Assembly: GCF_013363755.1 (NCBI RefSeq) | Contig: NZ_CP054840.1 | Location: forward strand, 696,001-760,000 | Length of the DNA stretch: 64,000 nt | Reading direction: 5' to 3' | DNA from: Comamonas antarctica | GTDB lineage: Bacteria > Pseudomonadota > Gammaproteobacteria > Burkholderiales > Burkholderiaceae_C | In this document: piece by piece, positions 1 to 9,481 of the stretch | How positions within the stretch are numbered: the first letter of the stretch is position 1 | Layout: each line of letters starts with the position of its first letter | Notes under the pieces: model-generated | The model's input: only the letters and a program-made list of their open reading frames with translations | The model's database searches: none | Told to the model about the DNA's origin: nothing | Translations under genes and position numbers: made by a program

Positions 1-2
1 CG

Positions 3-3000
3 CCGGTGGCCGAACCCCTGCTGGCGCAGGATGAAGCGCACGACACGCCCGAATGGGAAGACACGCACATCGATCAAGAGGTGCCGCAGGGCTTCGCCCC
101 ATGGGATCGCGCGCCTGAGGAAGCGGTTGCCGAAGCCGCGCCGCCGGCCGAAGCAGCCAATGAACCGGAACCCGAGCCCGAGCCCGTCGACGACAACCTC
201 AAGCTGATCGACGGCCTGCGCATTCATCTGCCGCTGTACAACGTCTATCTCAACGAAGCCGATGAATGGTCGCGCTGCCTCGATGTGTGCCTGCAGGAAT
301 GGGCGCTCGAGCCGCACCGGCCCCAGCCCGAGGAGGCCGTGGGCTGGGCGCATTCGCTGGCCGGCAGTTCGGCCACGGTGGGCTTCAAGGACTTGTCGCG
401 GCTCGCGCGCACGCTAGAGCATGCGCTGATGCATGTGCGTGCGCAGGGCGCGGGCGAAGTGCAGCAGCTGGCGACGTTCCAGGCCGCGGCCAACGAGATC
501 CGCCGCCTGCTGCACCAGTTTGCCGCGGGCTTTCTCAAGGCGCCGCAGCCGTCCGTGGAGGCGGCGTTGCAGCAGGTGCTGGCGTCCGAGATCCACAGTG
601 CGCCGGGCGCAGGCCCCGGGCCGCTCGATGCCGAGGATGCGCTCTGGGCGCAGGAAATCCGCGCCGACGCGGCGGCGGCCCAGCAGGCCGCGGACGCGGC
701 CGCGCAGCAGCAGCGCTTCGACGCGGCCATGGCCGCCGCGGTCGGCACCGACAGCGATATCGATGACGATATCGAGGTGCTCGATGCGCTGGACCCCGAC
801 CTGTTCCCGATTTTCGAGGAAGAGGCCGCCGAGCTGCTGCCGCAGCTGGGCACGGCGCTGCGCGACTGGGCCGCGCACCCGCAGCGGCTGGAAGCGCGCA
901 ACGCCAGCCTGCGCACGCTGCACACCTTGAAGGGCAGCGCGCGCCTGGCCGGCGCGATGCGCCTGGGCGATATCAGCCACCGGCTGGAGTCGGCCATCGA
1001 GCAGATCGATGCGCAGGCCGCACAGGCCGCGCAGATCGAGCCGCTGCTGGGCAGTTTCGACACGCTGCATGCGCATTTCGCGGCGCTGCGCCTGCTCGCG
1101 GAGAACGCAGCGGCCGCGCCAGCGGCCGAAGCCGCCGCGCCGCAGCCGGCCGCGGAGGCGGCGCCACCCGAGGTGGCACCGGCCGCCATTCGGGACGGCC
1201 TGCGCGCGCCGACCTTCACGCCCATCGCGCCGCTGGCCAGCGCGCGCTCCGCATCGCAGCAGTCGGTGCGCGTGCGCGGCCAGCTGCTCGACCGTCTGAT
1301 CAACCAGTCCGGCGAAGTGCTGATCGCGCGCTCGCGCATCGACGCGCGGCTGGTGCAGGCCCGCAGTTCGCTGCAGGACCTCAACGGCAACCTCGAACGC
1401 CTGCGCCAGCAGCTGCGCGACATCGAGGTGCAAGCCGAGACGCAGATGCAGTCGCGCCTGGCGCTGTCCAAGGACTCGGCCGCGGGCTTCGATCCGCTGG
1501 AGTTCGACCGCTTCACGCGCGTGCAGGAGCTCACGCGCATGATGGCCGAGTCGGTCAACGACGTAGCCACGGTGCAGCGCAACCTGCAGCGCGATCTGGC
1601 CGCGGCCGAGGACGATCTCGTGGCCCAGGGGCGCCAGGCGCGCGACCTGCAGCGCGACCTGCTGCGCACGCGCATGGTGGAGTTCGATGCGATCTCCGAG
1701 CGCCTTTACGCCGTGGTGCGCCAGACCTCCAAGGAAATGGGCAAGCAGGTGCGGCTGAACATTGCCGGCGGCACGATTGAAATGGACCGCGGCGTGCTCG
1801 ACCGCATGGTGCCGGCCTTCGAGCACCTGCTGCGCAACTGCGTGGCCCATGGCATTGAAAGCCCGGCGCAGCGCGAGGCGCAGGGCAAGCCCGCCACCGG
1901 CACCATTGGCATCACGCTGCAGCACGAAGGCAACGATGTGCGCGTGCGCGTCGAGGACGACGGCGCGGGGCTGGATCTCAAGCGCATCCATGCCGTGGCA
2001 GTGGCGCGCGGCCTGGCCGCCGAAGATGCGCAGATCACGCCGCTCGAAGCCGGCCAGCTGATCTTCGAGCCCGGCTTCACCACGGCCAGCGAAGTCACGG
2101 GCGTGTCCGGGCGCGGCATCGGCATGGATGTGGTGCGCGCCGAAGTCAATGCGCTGGGCGGGCGCATCGAGACGCACAGCACGCCGGGCGCGGGTTCGTC
2201 CTTCGCGCTGGTGCTGCCGCTGACCACCGCCGTGACGCAGGTGGTCATGCTGCGCATGGGCCGGTTTGCCGTGGGCGTGCCCGCCAACCTGGTGGAGATC
2301 GTGCGCCGCGTGCCGCTGGCCACGCTGGAGCAGGCCTATCGCACGGGCAGTCTCGAAGAGCCGGGCGGCAATCAGGCCCTGCCGTTTTTCTGGGGCGGTG
2401 CGCTGTGGCAGTCATCGGCGCAAAGCGTCGAGGGCGTGGGCAAGACGCGCGCCGTGGTGATCGTGCGCAGCGCCTCGCAGCGGCTGGCGCTGCATGTCGA
2501 CGAAGTGCTGGGCAACCAGGAACTGGTGGTCAAGCCGCTCGGACCGCAGCTCGCGCGCCTGCCGGGTTTGACCGGCATGTCGGTGCTGGCCTCGGGCGCG
2601 GTGGTGCTGATCTACAACCCGGTGGCGCTGGCCACGGTCTATGGCGAGCAGGTGCGCGAACAGCTGCGCGCCCAGCCCGCGGCCGCGCCGCAGGCCACGC
2701 GCGGCGATGGCGTGGCGCTGGCCCAGCCCCAGGCTGCGGGCGCGGGCGAGGTGCCGCTGGTGCTCGTGGTCGACGATTCGATCACCGTGCGCCGCGTCAC
2801 GCAGCGCCTGTTGCAGCGCGAAGGCTATCGCGTCGAGGTGGCCTCCGACGGCATGCAGGCGCTGGAGCGGCTGCAGTCCGCGCGCCCGGCCGTGGTGCTG
2901 TCCGATATCGAGATGCCGCGCATGGACGGCTTCGACCTGGCGCGCCAGATCCGGGCCGATGAACGGCTGCATGACCTGCCTATCATCATGATCACCTCGC

Positions 3001-3125
3001 GCATCGCGCAAAAGCACCGCGAGCATGCGCAGCAGATCGGCGTGAACCACTATCTGGGCAAGCCGTATTCGGATGAGGAACTGCTGGGGCTGGTGCGGCA
3101 CTACGCGGCGCTGGCGGTGGCTTGA
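3..3125 (+). CDS. chpA: ChpA/PilL-like hybrid chemotaxis histidine kinase (5' partial)
   Basis: Hybrid CheA-type kinase, probably of the Pil-Chp system that controls type IV pili. The frame is open to the left edge, so the N-terminus is missing. Two Hpt-type modules are visible (AHSLAGSSA near residue 116, TLHTLKGSA near 306). An Ala/Pro-rich linker follows, then a CheA kinase core (LLRNCVAHGIE N-box; VEDDGAGLD and GRGIGMDVV nucleotide-binding motifs), a CheW-like domain, and a C-terminal receiver (VVDDSITVRR, phospho-acceptor in LSDIEMPRMDGF, Lys in GKPYS). Several Hpt domains plus a terminal receiver are typical of ChpA/PilL rather than flagellar CheA. The yqgE-ruvX-pyrRBC' neighbourhood is also found beside pilGHIJK-chpA in Pseudomonas aeruginosa, which supports the call. 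Confidence 0.88.
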   Translation, partial: PVAEPLLAQDEAHDTPEWEDTHIDQEVPQGFAPWDRAPEEAVAEAAPPAEAANEPEPEPEPVDDNLKLIDGLRIHLPLYNVYLNEADEWSRCLDVCLQEWALEPHRPQPEEAVGWAHSLAGSSATVGFKDLSRLARTLEHALMHVRAQGAGEVQQLATFQAAANEIRRLLHQFAAGFLKAPQPSVEAALQQVLASEIHSAPGAGPGPLDAEDALWAQEIRADAAAAQQAADAAAQQQRFDAAMAAAVGTDSDIDDDIEVLDALDPDLFPIFEEEAAELLPQLGTALRDWAAHPQRLEARNASLRTLHTLKGSARLAGAMRLGDISHRLESAIEQIDAQAAQAAQIEPLLGSFDTLHAHFAALRLLAENAAAAPAAEAAAPQPAAEAAPPEVAPAAIRDGLRAPTFTPIAPLASARSASQQSVRVRGQLLDRLINQSGEVLIARSRIDARLVQARSSLQDLNGNLERLRQQLRDIEVQAETQMQSRLALSKDSAAGFDPLEFDRFTRVQELTRMMAESVNDVATVQRNLQRDLAAAEDDLVAQGRQARDLQRDLLRTRMVEFDAISERLYAVVRQTSKEMGKQVRLNIAGGTIEMDRGVLDRMVPAFEHLLRNCVAHGIESPAQREAQGKPATGTIGITLQHEGNDVRVRVEDDGAGLDLKRIHAVAVARGLAAEDAQITPLEAGQLIFEPGFTTASEVTGVSGRGIGMDVVRAEVNALGGRIETHSTPGAGSSFALVLPLTTAVTQVVMLRMGRFAVGVPANLVEIVRRVPLATLEQAYRTGSLEEPGGNQALPFFWGGALWQSSAQSVEGVGKTRAVVIVRSASQRLALHVDEVLGNQELVVKPLGPQLARLPGLTGMSVLASGAVVLIYNPVALATVYGEQVREQLRAQPAAAPQATRGDGVALAQPQAAGAGEVPLVLVVDDSITVRRVTQRLLQREGYRVEVASDGMQALERLQSARPAVVLSDIEMPRMDGFDLARQIRADERLHDLPIIMITSRIAQKHREHAQQIGVNHYLGKPYSDEELLGLVRHYAALAVA

Positions 3126-3132
3126 GGGCAGG

Positions 3133-3357
3133 CCGTTCATCCTTCGACGGGCTCAGGACGAACGGTTGAGCCGTTATGGTTTGACAGGGCCGCCCAGGCA
3201 AGCTTGGAGCGAGCGGCGGAACCGTTCGTGGTGAGCCTGTCGAACCATGAACGTCTGAAGCCGTTCGTTCTGAGCCTGCCTGGGCGGCTGCGTCGAAGGA
3301 TGGACGTTTGGCCGTTCGTCCTGAGCTTGCCTGGGCGGCCCCGTCGAAGGACGGACG
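3133..3357. repeat. Cluster of four imperfect palindromic repeats between convergent genes
   Basis: Four related units lie at about 3133-3165, 3222-3253, 3261-3307 and 3312-3357. Each opens with CCGTTCGTNCTGAGC or its complement and closes with GTCGAAGGANGNACG, so each could fold into a hairpin. The first unit is inverted relative to the others. The last two carry an insertion of about 14 bp (TGCCTGGGCGG...) in the loop, and the same insert occurs inverted at about 3188-3204. The cluster fills the gap between the ends of chpA and phrB, where it could act as a bidirectional terminator or mRNA-end stabiliser. This is a REP-like intergenic repeat; no transposase is nearby. Confidence 0.8.
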
Positions 3358-3383
3358 GCCCAGCCTCAAAACCCAGAGCGGGT

Positions 3384-4883
3384 CTAAACCACCGCCCCCT
3401 TCACCACCGCATACCGCGCCAGCGTCTTCTCCCTGGCCTCGGCATGGTCCACCAGCGGCCGCGGATAGCTTGCAGGCCCGGGCACGGTGCCGGCCGCCAC
3501 CAGCTCCAGCCCCGCGGCCGCGCGTTCCACGGGCCCGGCCAGCCACGGCGCATGGATCAGCTTGTCCGGCAGCCCGGCCAGCTGCGGCAGATAGCGCCGG
3601 ATGAAACGGCCCGCGCCATCGAACTTCTCGCTCTGGCTGATGGGATTGAAGATGCGGAAATAGGGCTGGGCATCGCAGCCGCTCGACGATGCCCACTGCC
3701 AGCCGCCGTTGTTCGACGCCAGGTCGAAATCATTGAGTTGCTCGGCAAAGTAGCGCTCGCCCCAGCGCCAGTCGATGCCCAGATCCTTGACCAGAAAGCT
3801 GGCCACCACCATGCGCAGCCGGTTGTGCATGTAGCCGGTCTGGTTGATCTGCGCCATGGCCGCATCGACCAGCGGGTAGCCGGTGCGGCCTTCGCACCAC
3901 GCGGCAAACAGCCGCTCGGCTTGCGCGCCCGACTCCCAGGCAATCGCGTCATACGCGGGTTTGAAGCTCTGCACCGCGACATGCGGATGGTGCGACAGGA
4001 TCTGGTGGTAGAAATCGCGCCAGATGAGTTCGCTGAGCCAGACCGCTGCGCCCGGGTTCTGCTCCTGCGCCGCAGCGTTCCATGCGAGCCGCGCGAGTTC
4101 GCGTATCGACACCGTGCCAAAGCGCAGATGCACGCCCAGATAGCTCGGGCCCTTCACGGCCGGGAAATTGCGCGCCTCGCCATAGTCGGCCATGCGCGGC
4201 AGGAAGTCGGCCAGCAGCTGCTGCGCGCCCTCGCTGCCCGTGGGCAGCGGCAGTTCATGCAGGTTCGTGGGCTCGAAGCCGATGTCGGCCAGCGACGGCA
4301 CGCGCCGGCGCTCGCCCTCGGGCCTCGGCGCGAGCTGCTGCGCGTAGCGCTCCACGGGGTACGCCGAAAGATAGAAAGCGTTGAGCTTGCGCAGCCAGGC
4401 GTTCTTGTAGGGCGTGAACACGCTGAACGCCGAGCCCGACTGCGTGAGCACCTCGCTGCGCTCGAAAATCACATGGTCCTTGTAAGTGTGCAGTGCCACG
4501 CCCGCGGCCTCGAGCGCGCGGCGCACGCGCGCGTCGCGCGCCAGCGCATCGGGTTCATCGTCGTGGTTGGCAAAGACGGCGCTCGCGCCGAGCTGCTGCG
4601 CCAGGCGCGGAATTTCCTGCTCGGCCAGGCCCTGGCGCACGATCAGCCCGGCTTCGGCGTGGCCCGACAGCGCGCGCAGGCCCGCATCGACCGACTCCAG
4701 GCTGCGCTGGATGAACTCCACGCGCCGGTCGGCGCGCGGCAGCGGCGCGAGAATGGCCGCGTCGAAAAGAAACACGCAATGCACCTGCGCACAGCTGCGC
4801 AGCGCGTGGTAGAGGGCGGCGTGGTCGCTCACGCGCAGGTCGCGGCGCAGCCAGACCAAGCCCACAGGTCCCGAAAGTGCCAT
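3384..4883 (-). CDS. phrB: Deoxyribodipyrimidine photolyase (CPD photolyase)
   Basis: Light-driven FAD enzyme that splits cyclobutane pyrimidine dimers. At 499 aa it has the usual class I length. The N-terminal alpha/beta antenna domain begins at LVWLRRDLRVSDHAAL. The C-terminal FAD/DNA-binding region holds YPLVDAAMAQINQTGYMHNR, DWRWGERYFA, DFDLASNNGGWQW and CDAQPYFRIFNP, which are diagnostic of photolyases. ATG at 4883 fits the family N-terminus. Its start is only 22 bp from the divergent yqgE start, so the two promoters must overlap each other or the coding regions. It converges on chpA across the palindrome cluster. Confidence 0.95.
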   Translation of the reverse strand: MALSGPVGLVWLRRDLRVSDHAALYHALRSCAQVHCVFLFDAAILAPLPRADRRVEFIQRSLESVDAGLRALSGHAEAGLIVRQGLAEQEIPRLAQQLGASAVFANHDDEPDALARDARVRRALEAAGVALHTYKDHVIFERSEVLTQSGSAFSVFTPYKNAWLRKLNAFYLSAYPVERYAQQLAPRPEGERRRVPSLADIGFEPTNLHELPLPTGSEGAQQLLADFLPRMADYGEARNFPAVKGPSYLGVHLRFGTVSIRELARLAWNAAAQEQNPGAAVWLSELIWRDFYHQILSHHPHVAVQSFKPAYDAIAWESGAQAERLFAAWCEGRTGYPLVDAAMAQINQTGYMHNRLRMVVASFLVKDLGIDWRWGERYFAEQLNDFDLASNNGGWQWASSSGCDAQPYFRIFNPISQSEKFDGAGRFIRRYLPQLAGLPDKLIHAPWLAGPVERAAAGLELVAAGTVPGPASYPRPLVDHAEAREKTLARYAVVKGAVV

Positions 4884-4905
4884 GGTTCACCGTTAAAATC
4901 AAAGA

Positions 4906-5508
4906 ATGCCCGCTGATTCTGCGCCTATCAACCTGACGCACCATTTTCTGATCGCCATGCCCGGCGTCGAGGATGAGTCTTTTTCGCGCAGCGTGGTGTA
5001 CCTGTGCGAGCACAGCGAGCGTGGCGCGCTCGGCTTGATCATCAACAAGCCGATGCCATTGAGCCTTGAAGGCCTGCTCGACAAGATCGATCTTTCCCTC
5101 GGACGCGAAGATTTGCGCTCCGACGTGGTCTACCGGGGCGGCCCGGTGCAGACCGACCGCGGTTTCGTGCTGCACGAGGCTTTCTCGGCCGAAGGCAGCG
5201 TTCCCTCCGATGAATCCATCTACGCCTCGACGCTGACCATTCCCGGCGGCCTGGAGATGACCACCTCCAAGGACGTGCTCGAAGCCCTGTCGAATGGCGC
5301 CGGCCCGCGCCGCGTGTTCGTCTCGCTGGGCTATGCCTCGTGGGGCGAGGGCCAGCTCGAGTCCGAGCTGGGGGAAAACACCTGGCTCACCGTGGGCGCC
5401 GATATCGGCCTGATCTTCGACGCGCCCGTGGCCGAGCGCTACGACCGCGCGCTGGCGCTGCTGGGCCTGCAGGCCTGGACGCTGTCCCGGGAAGTGGGGC
5501 ACGCATGA
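4906..5508 (+). CDS. yqgE: YqgE/AlgH family protein
   Basis: 200 aa, full length for the family. It begins with INLTHHFLIAMPG and has VVYLCEHSERGALGLIINKP, YRGGPVQTDRGFVLH and FVSLGYASWGEGQLESE, all typical of UPF0301/YqgE (AlgH). The biochemical role is unsettled; a regulatory role has been proposed in pseudomonads. The stop overlaps the ruvX start (ATGA at 5505), so it opens a translationally coupled yqgE-ruvX-pyrR set, a widely conserved arrangement. Confidence 0.93.
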   Translation: MPADSAPINLTHHFLIAMPGVEDESFSRSVVYLCEHSERGALGLIINKPMPLSLEGLLDKIDLSLGREDLRSDVVYRGGPVQTDRGFVLHEAFSAEGSVPSDESIYASTLTIPGGLEMTTSKDVLEALSNGAGPRRVFVSLGYASWGEGQLESELGENTWLTVGADIGLIFDAPVAERYDRALALLGLQAWTLSREVGHA

Positions 5509-5963
5509 GCGACGCCGTACCGCAGGGCGCGCCCGCGCCCGCTGCGCCCGCGCGCGCGCCGGTCGTGGTGCCCGCGCATTTCCAGAGTTTTCTGGCCTTC
5601 GACTTCGGCACCAAGCGCACCGGTGTCGCCACCGGCAGCCGCATGCTGGGGCTGACCACGCCGCAGGCGACGATCAAGGCCGAGGGCGCCGACGCGCGCA
5701 TGCTGCAGGTGGCCGCGCGCATCAAGGAATTCGAACCCGACGCGCTGGTGATCGGCGTGCCCTACCACCCCGATGGCGCGGCGCACGAGAACACCGCGCG
5801 CGCGCTCAAGTTCGGCCGCCAGCTGCGCGGGCGCTTCGGCCTGCAGGTGTTCGAAGTCGACGAACGCTACAGCACCACCGAAGCCTTGTCCGGTGGCGCG
5901 CGCGATGCCGATGCCGCGTCGGCCTGCATCATTCTTGAACAGTTTCTGAGGAGTCTTCCATGA
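5505..5963 (+). CDS. ruvX: Putative pre-16S rRNA nuclease / RuvX (YqgF)
   Basis: 152 aa RNase H-fold protein. The family acts in 16S rRNA 5' maturation and was earlier described as a Holliday-junction resolvase. Visible motifs are FLAFDFGTKRTGVA (first catalytic Asp), ALVIGVPYHPDG and VFEVDERYSTTEA (Glu-containing strand), then DADAASACIILEQFL with the final acidic residue. The ATG at 5505 overlaps the yqgE stop. It adds an Ala/Pro-rich N-terminal extension of about 22 residues before the conserved core at HFQSFLAFDFG. The stop overlaps the pyrR start by 4 bp. Confidence 0.94.
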   Translation: MSDAVPQGAPAPAAPARAPVVVPAHFQSFLAFDFGTKRTGVATGSRMLGLTTPQATIKAEGADARMLQVAARIKEFEPDALVIGVPYHPDGAAHENTARALKFGRQLRGRFGLQVFEVDERYSTTEALSGGARDADAASACIILEQFLRSLP

Positions 5964-6478
5964 ACGATCCGATTGCCGGTACCGGCAGCCTGGTGCTTGA
6001 CGCCGAGGCGCTGTACCGTGAACTGCTGCGCGGCGTGCGCAGCCTCATGGGAGCCTCGACGCGGCTGGCGGGCATCACCTCGGGCGGCGCCTGGCTGGTC
6101 GAGCGCCTGCACAAGGACCTGAACCTGGACGGCACGCCCAGCGTGCTGTCCTCGGCGCTGCACCGCGACGACTTCGCGCAGCGCGGCATGGCCAGCAGCG
6201 CGCAGACGCAGATCGACTTCGACGTCAACGGCGCCGACATCCTGCTGCTCGACGACGTGCTCTACACCGGCCGCACCATCCGCGCCGTGCTCAACGAACT
6301 CTACGACTACGGCCGCCCGAACTGCGTGCGCCTGGCGGTGCTGGTCGACCGCGGCGGCCGCGAGCTGCCGATCCAGGCCGACTTCGCCGCGGCGCGCATC
6401 GCGCTGCCCGATACGCAGTCGCTGGCGCTGGCCCAGGACGAGCAGGGCCGCTTCCAGTTCCGCATTCAGGAGGCCTGA
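5960..6478 (+). CDS. pyrR: PyrR bifunctional regulator / uracil phosphoribosyltransferase
   Basis: 172 aa type I phosphoribosyltransferase-fold protein. The PRPP-binding loop is [20 protein letters not shown] and the N-terminal part has [16 protein letters not shown]. In Gram-positives PyrR controls pyr attenuation; here it lies directly before pyrB, so a similar role is likely but unproven. I see no obvious attenuator hairpin in the 2 bp gap to pyrB. The start overlaps the ruvX stop (ATGA). Confidence 0.93.
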   Translation: MNDPIAGTGSLVLDAEALYRELLRGVRSLMGASTRLAGITSGGAWLVERLHKDLNLDGTPSVLSSALHRDDFAQRGMASSAQTQIDFDVNGADILLLDDVLYTGRTIRAVLNELYDYGRPNCVRLAVLVDRGGRELPIQADFAAARIALPDTQSLALAQDEQGRFQFRIQEA

Positions 6479-6480
6479 AC

Positions 6481-7443
6481 GTGTTGTACAAGCGCAATCC
6501 CCAGCTCAACAAGAATGGCGAGCTGATCCATCTGCTGTCGACCGAAGGCCTGTCCAAGGACATCCTGACGCATATCCTCGACACCGCCGCCAACTTCGTG
6601 AGCGTCAATGACCGCGAAGTCAAGAAGGTGCCGCTTCTGCGCGGCAAGAGCGTGTTCAACCTGTTCTTCGAGAACAGCACGCGCACCCGCACCACCTTCG
6701 AGATCGCCGCCAAGCGCCTGTCGGCCGACGTCTTCAACCTGGACATCGCGCGCAGCTCGGCGAGCAAGGGCGAGTCGCTGCTCGACACCATTGCCAACCT
6801 GTCGGCGATGGCCGCCGACATCTTCGTGGTGCGCCACAGCGAGTCGGGCGCGCCCTATCTGGTGGCCCAGCATGTGGCGCCGCATGTGCACGTGGTGAAT
6901 GCCGGCGACGGCCGCCATGCCCACCCCACGCAGGGGCTGCTGGACATGTACACCATCCGCCACTACAAGAAGGACTTCTCCAACCTGCGCGTGGCCATCG
7001 TCGGCGACGTGCTGCACTCGCGCGTCGCGCGCTCGGACATCCATGCGCTCACAACGCTGGGCGCAGCCGAGGTGCGCGTGGTCGGCCCGCGCACGCTGGT
7101 GCCCTCCGATCTGGCGCAGATGGGCGTGCGCGTGTTCCACACGCTCGAAGAAGGCATCCGCGATGCCGACGTGATCATCATGCTGCGCCTGCAGAACGAG
7201 CGCATGACCGGCGCGCTGCTGCCCTCGAGCCAGGAGTATTTCAAGGCCTTCGGCCTCACGGCCGAGAAGCTGCGACTGGCCCGGCCCGATGCCATCGTGA
7301 TGCACCCCGGGCCGATCAACCGCGGCGTCGAGATCGACTCCGAGGTGGTCGACGGCCCGCAGGCCGTGATCCTGTCGCAGGTCTCGTTCGGCATTGCCGT
7401 GCGCATGGCCGTGATGTCCATCGTTGCCGGCAATGAAGCCTGA
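6481..7443 (+). CDS. pyrB: Aspartate carbamoyltransferase catalytic subunit
   Basis: 320 aa enzyme making carbamoyl-aspartate from carbamoyl phosphate and aspartate, the first committed step of pyrimidine synthesis. Key motifs are [18 protein letters not shown] (carbamoyl-phosphate loop), [25 protein letters not shown] and [12 protein letters not shown]. The start is GTG at 6481, two bases after the pyrR stop. The next gene encodes a dihydroorotase-like protein lacking catalytic ligands, which implies the PyrB-PyrC' dodecamer known from pseudomonads. Confidence 0.96.
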   Translation: MLYKRNPQLNKNGELIHLLSTEGLSKDILTHILDTAANFVSVNDREVKKVPLLRGKSVFNLFFENSTRTRTTFEIAAKRLSADVFNLDIARSSASKGESLLDTIANLSAMAADIFVVRHSESGAPYLVAQHVAPHVHVVNAGDGRHAHPTQGLLDMYTIRHYKKDFSNLRVAIVGDVLHSRVARSDIHALTTLGAAEVRVVGPRTLVPSDLAQMGVRVFHTLEEGIRDADVIIMLRLQNERMTGALLPSSQEYFKAFGLTAEKLRLARPDAIVMHPGPINRGVEIDSEVVDGPQAVILSQVSFGIAVRMAVMSIVAGNEA

Positions 7444-7449
7444 AACACC

Positions 7450-8745
7450 ATGAAAATTCTGATCCAGAACGGCCGCGTCATGGACCCGGGCCGCGGTTTC
7501 GACCAGGTCTGCGATATCGCCATCGACCACGGCCGCATTGCTGCCATCGGCGGCTTGCCCGAAGGTTTCACGCCCACGCGCGTGATCGACGCCAGCGGCT
7601 GCTGGGTGCTGCCCGGCCTGGTCGATCTGTCGGTGCGCCTGCGCGAACCCGGCCATGAACATGAAGGCATGCTGCAAAGCGAGATGGCGGCCAGCGTGGC
7701 CGGCGGCGTGACCAGCCTGGTCTGCCCGCCCGACACCGACCCGGTGCTCGACGAGCAGGGCCTGGTCGAGATGCTCAAGTTCCGCGCCGAGAAGCTGCAC
7801 CAGTCGCGGCTGTTCCCGCTGGGCGCGCTCACGCGCGGCCTGTCGGGCGAAGTGCTGACCGAGATGAACGAGCTGACGGAGTCGGGCTGCATCGGCTTCG
7901 GCCAGGCCGATGTGCCGCTGGCCAGCACCCAGACGCTGCAGCGCGCGCTGCAGTACGCCGCCACCTACGGCTACACGGTGTGGCTGCGGCCGCAGGAAAC
8001 GCATCTGGGCAAGGGCGTCGCCGCGAGCGGCCCGCTGGCCACGCGCATGGGCCTGTCGGGCGTGCCCGTGGCGGCCGAGACGATTGCGCTGCACACCATC
8101 TTCGAGCTGATCCGCGGCACCTCGGTGCGCGTGCACCTGTGCCGCCTGTCGAGCGCCGCCGGGGTCGAACTGGTACGCCGCGCCAAGGCCGAAGGCCTCA
8201 ACGTCACGGCCGATGTGAGCATCAATTCGCTGCACCTCACCGATACCGACATCGGCTATTTCGACAGCAGCGCGCGCCTGAACCCACCGCTGCGCCAGCA
8301 GCGCGACCGCGATGCGCTGTCGGCCGCGCTCGCCGACGGCACCATCGATGCGCTGGTCTCCGACCATACGCCAGTCGATGACGACGCCAAGGTGCTGCCG
8401 TTTGCCGAAGCCGAGCCCGGCGCCACCGGCGTCGAGCTGCTGCTGTCGCTGGCCGTCAAGTGGTCCGAGCAGCAGCAGGTGCCGCTGCACCGCGCGCTGG
8501 ATGTGGTCACGGCCGCGCCCGCGCGCCTGCTGGGCGCGGCGCTGGGCGAGCTCAAGGACCAGATCGGCCAGCTGCCGGTGGGCGGCGTGGCCGACCTGTG
8601 CATCGTCGATCCCGACACGCGCTGGCAAGTCAAGCCCGAGGCGCTCGCCAGCCAGGGCAAGTGCACGCCGTTCAGCGGCTACGAACTGCCGGCGCGCGTG
8701 CTTTGCACGCTGGTGGCCGGGCGCATCGCCTTCGAGCGTGCTTGA
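7450..8745 (+). CDS. pyrC': Dihydroorotase-like PyrC' (probably non-catalytic partner of PyrB)
   Basis: 431 aa amidohydrolase-fold protein, collinear with type I dihydroorotase. The metal site is largely gone. The usual DxHxH motif reads DLSVRLREPG (Ser61, Arg63); the HAED-type segment reads RPQE near 180; HxxHxS reads HLCRLS (Arg at 232). Only Asp305 in SDHTP remains. Inactive pyrC' proteins of this kind are known next to pyrB in Pseudomonas, where they are needed to assemble active ATCase. The same structural role is inferred here, so a separate catalytic pyrC should exist elsewhere in the genome. It overlaps the next gene by 8 bp. Confidence 0.9.
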   Translation: MKILIQNGRVMDPGRGFDQVCDIAIDHGRIAAIGGLPEGFTPTRVIDASGCWVLPGLVDLSVRLREPGHEHEGMLQSEMAASVAGGVTSLVCPPDTDPVLDEQGLVEMLKFRAEKLHQSRLFPLGALTRGLSGEVLTEMNELTESGCIGFGQADVPLASTQTLQRALQYAATYGYTVWLRPQETHLGKGVAASGPLATRMGLSGVPVAAETIALHTIFELIRGTSVRVHLCRLSSAAGVELVRRAKAEGLNVTADVSINSLHLTDTDIGYFDSSARLNPPLRQQRDRDALSAALADGTIDALVSDHTPVDDDAKVLPFAEAEPGATGVELLLSLAVKWSEQQQVPLHRALDVVTAAPARLLGAALGELKDQIGQLPVGGVADLCIVDPDTRWQVKPEALASQGKCTPFSGYELPARVLCTLVAGRIAFERA

Positions 8746-9481
8746 GCGCGGCACGCGCGCCGGCCTGCGCCTGCTGCGCCTTGCGGCCCACCTGCTGCGC
8801 GGGCTGGGGACCATTGTCTGGCGCTTTCCGCGCCTGAACGTGACGCAGCGCAACGCGCTGGTGCAGGCCTGGGCGCGCGGACTGCTGCCGCGCGTGGGCG
8901 TGCAGCTGCAGGTGCAGGGCACGCCGCCGGCCAACGGCCCGGTGCTGCTGGTGGCCAACCACCTGTCGTGGCTCGACATTCCGGTGCTGCACGCGGCGCG
9001 CCATTGCCGCTTCATCTCCAAGTCCGATGTCGCGTCGTGGCCGCTGGTGTCGACGCTGGCGCGCGCCGCGGGCACGCTGTTCATCGACCGCGGCTCGCGC
9101 CGCGACACGCTGCGCATCGTCAGGCTGATGGCCGATGCGCTGGCGCAGCGCGATGTGCTGGCGGTGTTTCCCGAAGGCACGACCAGCGATGGCGGCGCGA
9201 TGCTGCCGTTTCGCGCCAATCTGCTCGAAGCCGCGATCCAGGCCGATGCGCCGGTGCAGCCGCTGGGCCTGCGCTTCATCGATCCGGCCACGGGCGCCGA
9301 CAGCGCGGCGCCGATCTATGCGGGCGACACCACGCTTTTGGCTTCGGTATGGCGCACCATCAGCGCGCCGGCGATCGTCGCGCGCGTCGTCTACGGCACG
9401 CCGCAGACCGCGCAGGGCCGCGACCGGCGTGCCTGGGCACAGGACTTGCAGGCCGAGGTCGAACGTCTGAGGCGTTCTTAG
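8738..9481 (+). CDS. plsC: 1-acyl-sn-glycerol-3-phosphate acyltransferase family (PlsC)
   Basis: 247 aa lysophosphatidic acid acyltransferase-type protein; the family makes phosphatidic acid at the inner membrane. Motif I is NHLSWLD, motif II region is LFIDRGSRRD and motif III is FPEGTTSDG. I chose GTG at 8738, inside the pyrC' end, because the next Met comes only after motif I and the N-terminal amphipathic stretch (GLRLLRLAAHLLRGLG) is usual for the family. The 8 bp overlap suggests translational coupling with pyrC'. Confidence 0.87.
   Translation: MLERGTRAGLRLLRLAAHLLRGLGTIVWRFPRLNVTQRNALVQAWARGLLPRVGVQLQVQGTPPANGPVLLVANHLSWLDIPVLHAARHCRFISKSDVASWPLVSTLARAAGTLFIDRGSRRDTLRIVRLMADALAQRDVLAVFPEGTTSDGGAMLPFRANLLEAAIQADAPVQPLGLRFIDPATGADSAAPIYAGDTTLLASVWRTISAPAIVARVVYGTPQTAQGRDRRAWAQDLQAEVERLRRS

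Noticed and set aside
3204..4916. 570-aa open frame opposite phrB
   Set aside because: Shadow of the photolyase gene; it also runs through the intergenic palindromes and has no domain.
6466..9291. 941-aa open frame opposite pyrB/pyrC'
   Set aside because: Antisense shadow of recognised pyr genes with His/Arg/Gln-rich composition.
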